Shown here in pieces: positions 31,395-34,568 of a DNA stretch of 34,568 bases. Positions within the stretch are counted from its first letter, which is position 1. Each line of letters begins with the position of its first letter. Source of the DNA: Actinospica durhamensis. Its GTDB lineage: Bacteria; Actinomycetota; Actinomycetes; Streptomycetales; Catenulisporaceae. The stretch lies in assembly GCF_018139695.1 (NCBI RefSeq), contig NZ_JAGSOG010000067.1:1-34568 (forward strand). The letters are read 5' to 3'. The notes under the pieces were generated by a model, which ran no database searches, was not told the DNA's origin, and saw only the letters and a program-made list of their open reading frames with translations. Both the position numbers and the translations under genes were made by a program.

Positions 31395-32021
31395 ATGAAC
31401 GACATCAGCGCCTACCGGGACCTCCCGCCCACCACGCTCGCGGACCTCCTCGACCGGTCGCAGATCATGGATATCGGTGTCCGCCCGCTGTGGACGCCCG
31501 CGCCGCACCTGGCCGGCCCGGCCTACCCGGTGCGCTGCGTGCCCGGCGACAACCTCATGCTGCACGCCGCGATCTACCGGGCCGAGCCGGGCTCGGTCAT
31601 CGTCGTCGAGTCCGGAGACCTGGACTACGCGCTCGCCGGCGGCAACGTCTGCGCGGTCGCGCAGCGGCGCGGCGTCGCGGGGTTCGTGCTGGACGGGCTG
31701 GTCCGGGACATCGCCGAGGTGCGCGAGGCCGGGTTCCCGGTGTACGGGCGCGGCGTGATCCCGATCCCGGGCACCAAGAGGCAACTCGGCGCCCTCGGCG
31801 AGCCGGTCACCGTCGGCGGTGTGCTCATCCGGCCCGGCGACATCGTCGTGGCCGACGAGGACGGCGTGGCCGTGGTGCCCGCCGAACGCGGCAACGAGGT
31901 CCTGGCCGCGGCCCGGGCGAAGCTGGCGAAGGAGGCCGGGGAGAGCCTCGACGACTGGGAGCGCCAGCACCACGCCCGGATCGAGAAGGCTCTCAGCGAA
32001 CTGGGTCACGTAGGCCGGTAG
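31395..32021 (+). CDS. RraA-family protein (aldolase/dicarboxylate-decarboxylase type)
   Basis: 208 aa. The sequence follows the RraA/HMG-aldolase fold: LADLLDRSQIMDIGVRPLW, the glycine-rich VPGDNLMLHAAIYRAEPGSV, GGNVCAVAQRRGVAGFVLDG, and catalytic-type residues R104-D105 in DGLVRD. The C-terminal PGDIVVADEDGVAVVP is a family hallmark. Members with the R-D pair are usually class II 4-hydroxy-4-methyl-2-oxoglutarate/oxaloacetate aldolases needing a divalent metal. Others (E. coli RraA) inhibit RNase E. Enzymatic use is more likely here from the motif. An older database name, demethylmenaquinone methyltransferase, is a mis-annotation. It is convergent with the nucleotidyltransferase gene. Confidence 0.9.
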   Translation: MNDISAYRDLPPTTLADLLDRSQIMDIGVRPLWTPAPHLAGPAYPVRCVPGDNLMLHAAIYRAEPGSVIVVESGDLDYALAGGNVCAVAQRRGVAGFVLDGLVRDIAEVREAGFPVYGRGVIPIPGTKRQLGALGEPVTVGGVLIRPGDIVVADEDGVAVVPAERGNEVLAAARAKLAKEAGESLDDWERQHHARIEKALSELGHVGR

Positions 32022-32048
32022 CCTGCCGCAACGGGCCGCCGCGATCGC

Positions 32049-32702
32049 TCAGTCCCGCGTGATCGCGGCGACGACCTCAAGGTAGCGGTGCACCAGGCGG
32101 CGGGTCTCGGCGTGGCCGAGGACCGAGGAAAGCAGGGAACGCAGACGCTCGAGCGGCGCCGGATCCGGCGGCGCGCCGAGCATCGCGGCCATGCCGGCGG
32201 CGTGCTCCAGCATGCCCCGTGCGACGAACTTCGCCGCGAGGGGCAGCATCGCCAGGACGAACTCCTCCGGGTCCGGGACGGGGTCGGGGTGCGGATCCGG
32301 GCGGCCGCGACCGATCTGGTCGAGCGACTGCCGCAGATCGAGTGTCCCCTGCGCCCCGGTCCCGCGCAGCGCCCGCGCGTCACTGGGCACCGGCCGGCTC
32401 GCAGGCCACGTATACCAGTCGACCCACAGTGGCAGCGGGCCGAGGTCGTAGAGGGCTCCGACATACCCGCCACCGACCGGACCGTTCCCGGGATTGCGCA
32501 CCGTGACCAACGCGCCCTCGAGGATCGGCGCGCCGTCGACCACGATCAGGTCGACGTCGCTCCACTCGTCCCCCTGCCCGCGGCCCAGGGAACCCGCGAG
32601 CCACACCGACCGCGCGTCCACGCACGCGACGGCCTGCGCCAGCCAGCGTTCTCGCGCCGGCGGCAGCGCGGCGAGCAGGGCCCGGGCCTCGTGTGGGGTC
32701 AT
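32049..32702 (-). CDS. Nucleotidyltransferase-domain protein (aminoglycoside-type fold)
   Basis: 217 aa. GSLGRGQGDEWSDVDLIVV at 37-55 is the pol-beta-type nucleotidyltransferase motif G-S-x-x-x-G-x8-S-D-x-D, with metal-binding D49 and D51. The third carboxylate is probably the D of WVDWYTWP near 94. The C-terminal half is helical, like the helical bundle of kanamycin/lincosamide nucleotidyltransferases. The substrate is unknown. Many such actinomycete proteins do not confer resistance. It is 43 bp downstream of the SDR gene on the opposite side of the RraA gene. Confidence 0.82.
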   Translation of the reverse strand: MTPHEARALLAALPPARERWLAQAVACVDARSVWLAGSLGRGQGDEWSDVDLIVVDGAPILEGALVTVRNPGNGPVGGGYVGALYDLGPLPLWVDWYTWPASRPVPSDARALRGTGAQGTLDLRQSLDQIGRGRPDPHPDPVPDPEEFVLAMLPLAAKFVARGMLEHAAGMAAMLGAPPDPAPLERLRSLLSSVLGHAETRRLVHRYLEVVAAITRD

Positions 32703-32745
32703 GGCGATGGAGGTTACCGAGTCCTGACGACCCGAGTGAACGGCT

Positions 32746-33516
32746 TTAGTGGACCGAGAAACCGCCGTCCACGAACAGTATCTGGCCGGTGACGAAGCGG
32801 GCGGCTTCGGAGGCGAGGAAGACGGCGGCGCCGCGGAAGTCGTCGGGGACGCCGTTGCGGTTGACCATGTGGCGGGCGGCGAGGGCGGCCACGCGCTGCT
32901 CGTCGCGGGCGGTCTGCTCGGTGAGGGGAGTGAGTACGAAGCCGGGGATGATCGTGTTGACGCACACGCCGCGGGCGGACCAGGCCTCGGCCTGGGAGCG
33001 GGTCAGGCCGGCCAGGGCGGCCTTGGCCGCGCCGTAGCCGCCGCTGTTGCCGAACGCGGAGATCGACTGCTGCGATCCCACGTTGATGATCCGGCCCCAG
33101 CCGCGCTCGGCCATCTTCGGGGCGAAGCGCTGTCCGAGCAGGAACGGCGCGTCCACGTCCGCGGCGAACTGGGAGTCCCACTGCTCCACGGTGTGTTCGT
33201 CCAGGTGCGGCCGGTACATCACGGCCGCGCAGTTGACCAGGATGTCGATCTCGCCGACGAGTCCGACCGCCTCCTCGGCGGCGCGGGCGAGCTCGGCGCG
33301 GTCGCCGATGTCGGCGCTCACGGCGTGTGCCTCGCCGCCCGCCTCGGTGATCCGCGCCACGGCCTCGCGCAGCGGACCCTCCCGCCGGGCCAGCAGCACC
33401 GTCCGCGCCCCGGCGCCCGCGATGGCCTCGGCCATCGCCGCGCCGATCCCCGAGCTGCCGCCGGTCACCAGGGCGCTGCGCCCGCGCAGCGAGAAGAGGT
33501 CTTCGATCATGGTCAT
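32746..33516 (-). CDS. Short-chain dehydrogenase/reductase, gluconate-5-dehydrogenase-like
   Basis: 256 aa, classical SDR length. TGGSSGIG at 18-25 binds the cofactor. ADIGDR near 69-73 suggests discrimination, and LLARRE near 41-46, with Arg after the second strand, favours NADP(H). NCAA at 95-98 replaces the usual NNAG. Catalytic residues are S148 (or S151), Y161 and K165 (YGAAK). The C-terminus FVTGQILFVDGGFSVH is typical of the family. The sequence resembles sugar/polyol dehydrogenases (GolD, gluconate 5-dehydrogenase). TAGAGT lies 6 bp before the ATG on the minus strand and could be the -10 of a leaderless transcript, but no good -35 supports it. It is divergent from the dienelactone hydrolase. 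Confidence 0.92.
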   Translation of the reverse strand: MTMIEDLFSLRGRSALVTGGSSGIGAAMAEAIAGAGARTVLLARREGPLREAVARITEAGGEAHAVSADIGDRAELARAAEEAVGLVGEIDILVNCAAVMYRPHLDEHTVEQWDSQFAADVDAPFLLGQRFAPKMAERGWGRIINVGSQQSISAFGNSGGYGAAKAALAGLTRSQAEAWSARGVCVNTIIPGFVLTPLTEQTARDEQRVAALAARHMVNRNGVPDDFRGAAVFLASEAARFVTGQILFVDGGFSVH

Positions 33517-33574
33517 GGCCGCACTCTAACAAGCCGCGCGGTACGGACGGACGGGCGGGCCGGGCGAATGGAGG

Positions 33575-33672
33575 CGAAAGATATACACATGTCATCGCGG
33601 ACGTCTTTTGAAATTTTCTTTAGCCTGGTACGGTAAGAGGTATTCCGTGAATTGATTTGTTAACCTCGGCGC
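33575..33672. promoter_or_regulatory. AT-rich divergent promoter region before dienelactone hydrolase
   Basis: About 95 bp are markedly AT-rich compared with the rest of the window (for example TTTTGAAATTTTCTTTAG). On the plus strand TTGAAA (33608-33613) and TGG-TACGGT (33626-33634) form a -35 and an extended -10 with a short 15-bp spacer. GGTA occurs three times in 33626-33643. On the minus strand TATATC near 33585 could serve the SDR gene. The hydrolase start lacks a clear ribosome-binding site. Confidence 0.45.
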
Positions 33673-34404
33673 ATGAGCATCGAGCGCCAGATCTCCTATC
33701 ACGATCTCGAAACCCCGCTTCAGGGTTATCTCCACCTTCCGGAACACCACACCGCGCCGCTGCCGGGAATCGTGTTGATTCACGGGGCCGGCGGCCTCGA
33801 CGCGCACCCGCGCGAGCAGGCCGGGCGGTACGCGGATCTCGGCTACGCGGTCCTGGCCGTCGACATGTTCGGGCCCGTGTGGGGCACCGGGCGGGAGAAC
33901 TTGGTCGCGTACCTCAAGGAACTGCGAGACGAGCCCGATCTGCTGGTGCGGCGCGTGGCGGCGGGACTTTCCGCGCTGGGTCAGTGTGCTGAGTCCGACG
34001 GACGGTTCGCGGCGGTGGGCTTCTGCTTCGGCGGGATGGCCGCGCTCACCCTGGCCCGGGCCGGGCTGGAGCTGACCGCGGCGGTCAGCCTGCACGGCTC
34101 GCTCGCCACCGTCCGCCCGGCCGAGGCCGGCGGGGTGCGGGCCCGGCTGCTGGTGTGCCACGGGGCGCGCGACCCGCACGTGCCGATGGCCGACGTCGCC
34201 GCGTTCTCCGAGGAGATGATCGCCGCCGACGCGGACTGGCGGCTCGTCGTGTATGGCCGGGCCGTGCACGGATTCACCCATCGCGACGCGGTGCCCGGCG
34301 CGCCCGGCCAGATCCCGGGCGTCGGGTACGACCAGGACGCGGACGAGCTCTCCTTCGCCGAGGCACGGGAGTTCCTGGCGGCATCGTTCACCCGGGTGGC
34401 GTAA
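33673..34404 (+). CDS. Dienelactone hydrolase family protein
   Basis: 243 aa, full length for the family. The triad is C118 in GFCFGG, D167 in CHGARDPHVP and H199 in AVHGF. The Cys nucleophile within G-x-C-x-G-G is characteristic of dienelactone hydrolases, which open 4-carboxymethylenebutenolide in aromatic degradation. Many actinomycete members act on other esters. IHGAGGLDAHPREQAGRYA near 36-54 is the oxyanion/cap region. The first 25 codons use more A/T-ending codons than the rest. No aromatic ring-cleavage genes are in the window, so the pathway role is open. It is divergent from the SDR. Confidence 0.9.
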   Translation: MSIERQISYHDLETPLQGYLHLPEHHTAPLPGIVLIHGAGGLDAHPREQAGRYADLGYAVLAVDMFGPVWGTGRENLVAYLKELRDEPDLLVRRVAAGLSALGQCAESDGRFAAVGFCFGGMAALTLARAGLELTAAVSLHGSLATVRPAEAGGVRARLLVCHGARDPHVPMADVAAFSEEMIAADADWRLVVYGRAVHGFTHRDAVPGAPGQIPGVGYDQDADELSFAEAREFLAASFTRVA

Positions 34405-34413
34405 TCCGAGGAC

Positions 34414-34432
34414 GGCCGCCCAGCGGGCGGCC
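34414..34432 (+). terminator. Hairpin after dienelactone hydrolase gene
   Basis: GGCCGCCC-AGC-GGGCGGCC is a perfect 8-bp stem with a 3-base loop, 10 bp after the stop codon. No T-run follows, so it would be a U-less terminator of the kind found in actinomycetes. From 34433 to the edge I see only a possible start: ATG at 34528 with GAGGGG 11 bp upstream and an open frame to the edge, too short to call. Confidence 0.6.
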
Positions 34433-34568
34433 GGTGGGCGGCGGGCGTGGGCCGCGCGAGGGCGCAGCGGCGGTGGAAGACTCGGGAGGGCGGTTCAACG
34501 CCTAGGTTATGAGGGGTCTGACCTGCGATGACGCTTTGCGCGAGAACCTTCCCCGGCAAGTGGTGCGC

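Noticed and set aside
1-34568. Biosynthetic gene cluster of polyketide or nonribosomal peptide type, prophage or insertion sequence
   Set aside because: No ketosynthase, adenylation, carrier, integrase or transposase motifs in any frame with coding bias.

Overview
The window is very GC-rich, its genes are strongly biased to G or C at the third codon position, and its gene families are typical of soil actinomycetes: ROK and AsnC regulators, NarL-type two-component pairs, multi-domain secreted glycosidases, and a paired universal stress protein and CBS protein. I read it as chromosome of a filamentous Streptomyces- or Catenulispora-like actinobacterium. I see no rRNA, tRNA, CRISPR array, transposase or phage gene.

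Layout. 1-4.0 kb: an MFS exporter cut by the left edge, a divergent double-headed AsnC/Lrp regulator, and a convergent M20D amidohydrolase. 4.0-5.2 kb: a short-chain dehydrogenase followed by an overlapping MarR regulator, with an apparently leaderless promoter containing a palindromic operator. 5.2-9.0 kb (minus strand): ROK regulator, PPOX-fold flavin/F420 protein, histidine kinase and response regulator. 9.35-21.3 kb: three very large secreted carbohydrate-active enzymes. A GH3 enzyme (1510 aa) and a GH92 alpha-mannosidase (1070 aa) form one plus-strand operon ending in a strong terminator. Facing them is a GH87 alpha-1,3-glucanase (1333 aa) whose promoter carries several CTTGCAG elements. 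Together they suggest digestion of fungal wall alpha-glucan and mannan. 21.5-23.8 kb: a MacB-like ABC permease and ATPase.

24.0-26.9 kb: a compact set of a HemK2/MTQ2-like methyltransferase, a CDGSH iron-sulfur protein, a heme-oxygenase-like diiron protein and a DDAH-family arginine-modifying enzyme. The last two are separated by one base. Upstream lies a small gene that reads as coding in three successive frames and is probably broken. This is the best candidate here for an uncharacterised pathway. 27.3-28.6 kb: a YihY/BrkB membrane protein and the remnant of a 'plasmid stabilization' protein gene.

28.6-30.9 kb: an alpha/beta hydrolase, a truncated CBS-domain gene and a tandem universal stress protein. 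A near-consensus DevR/DosR box lies between the divergent CBS and USP starts, suggesting hypoxia or redox control. 30.9-34.4 kb: a DUF3303-like small protein, an RraA-family protein, a nucleotidyltransferase, a second short-chain dehydrogenase and a dienelactone hydrolase preceded by an AT-rich promoter region.
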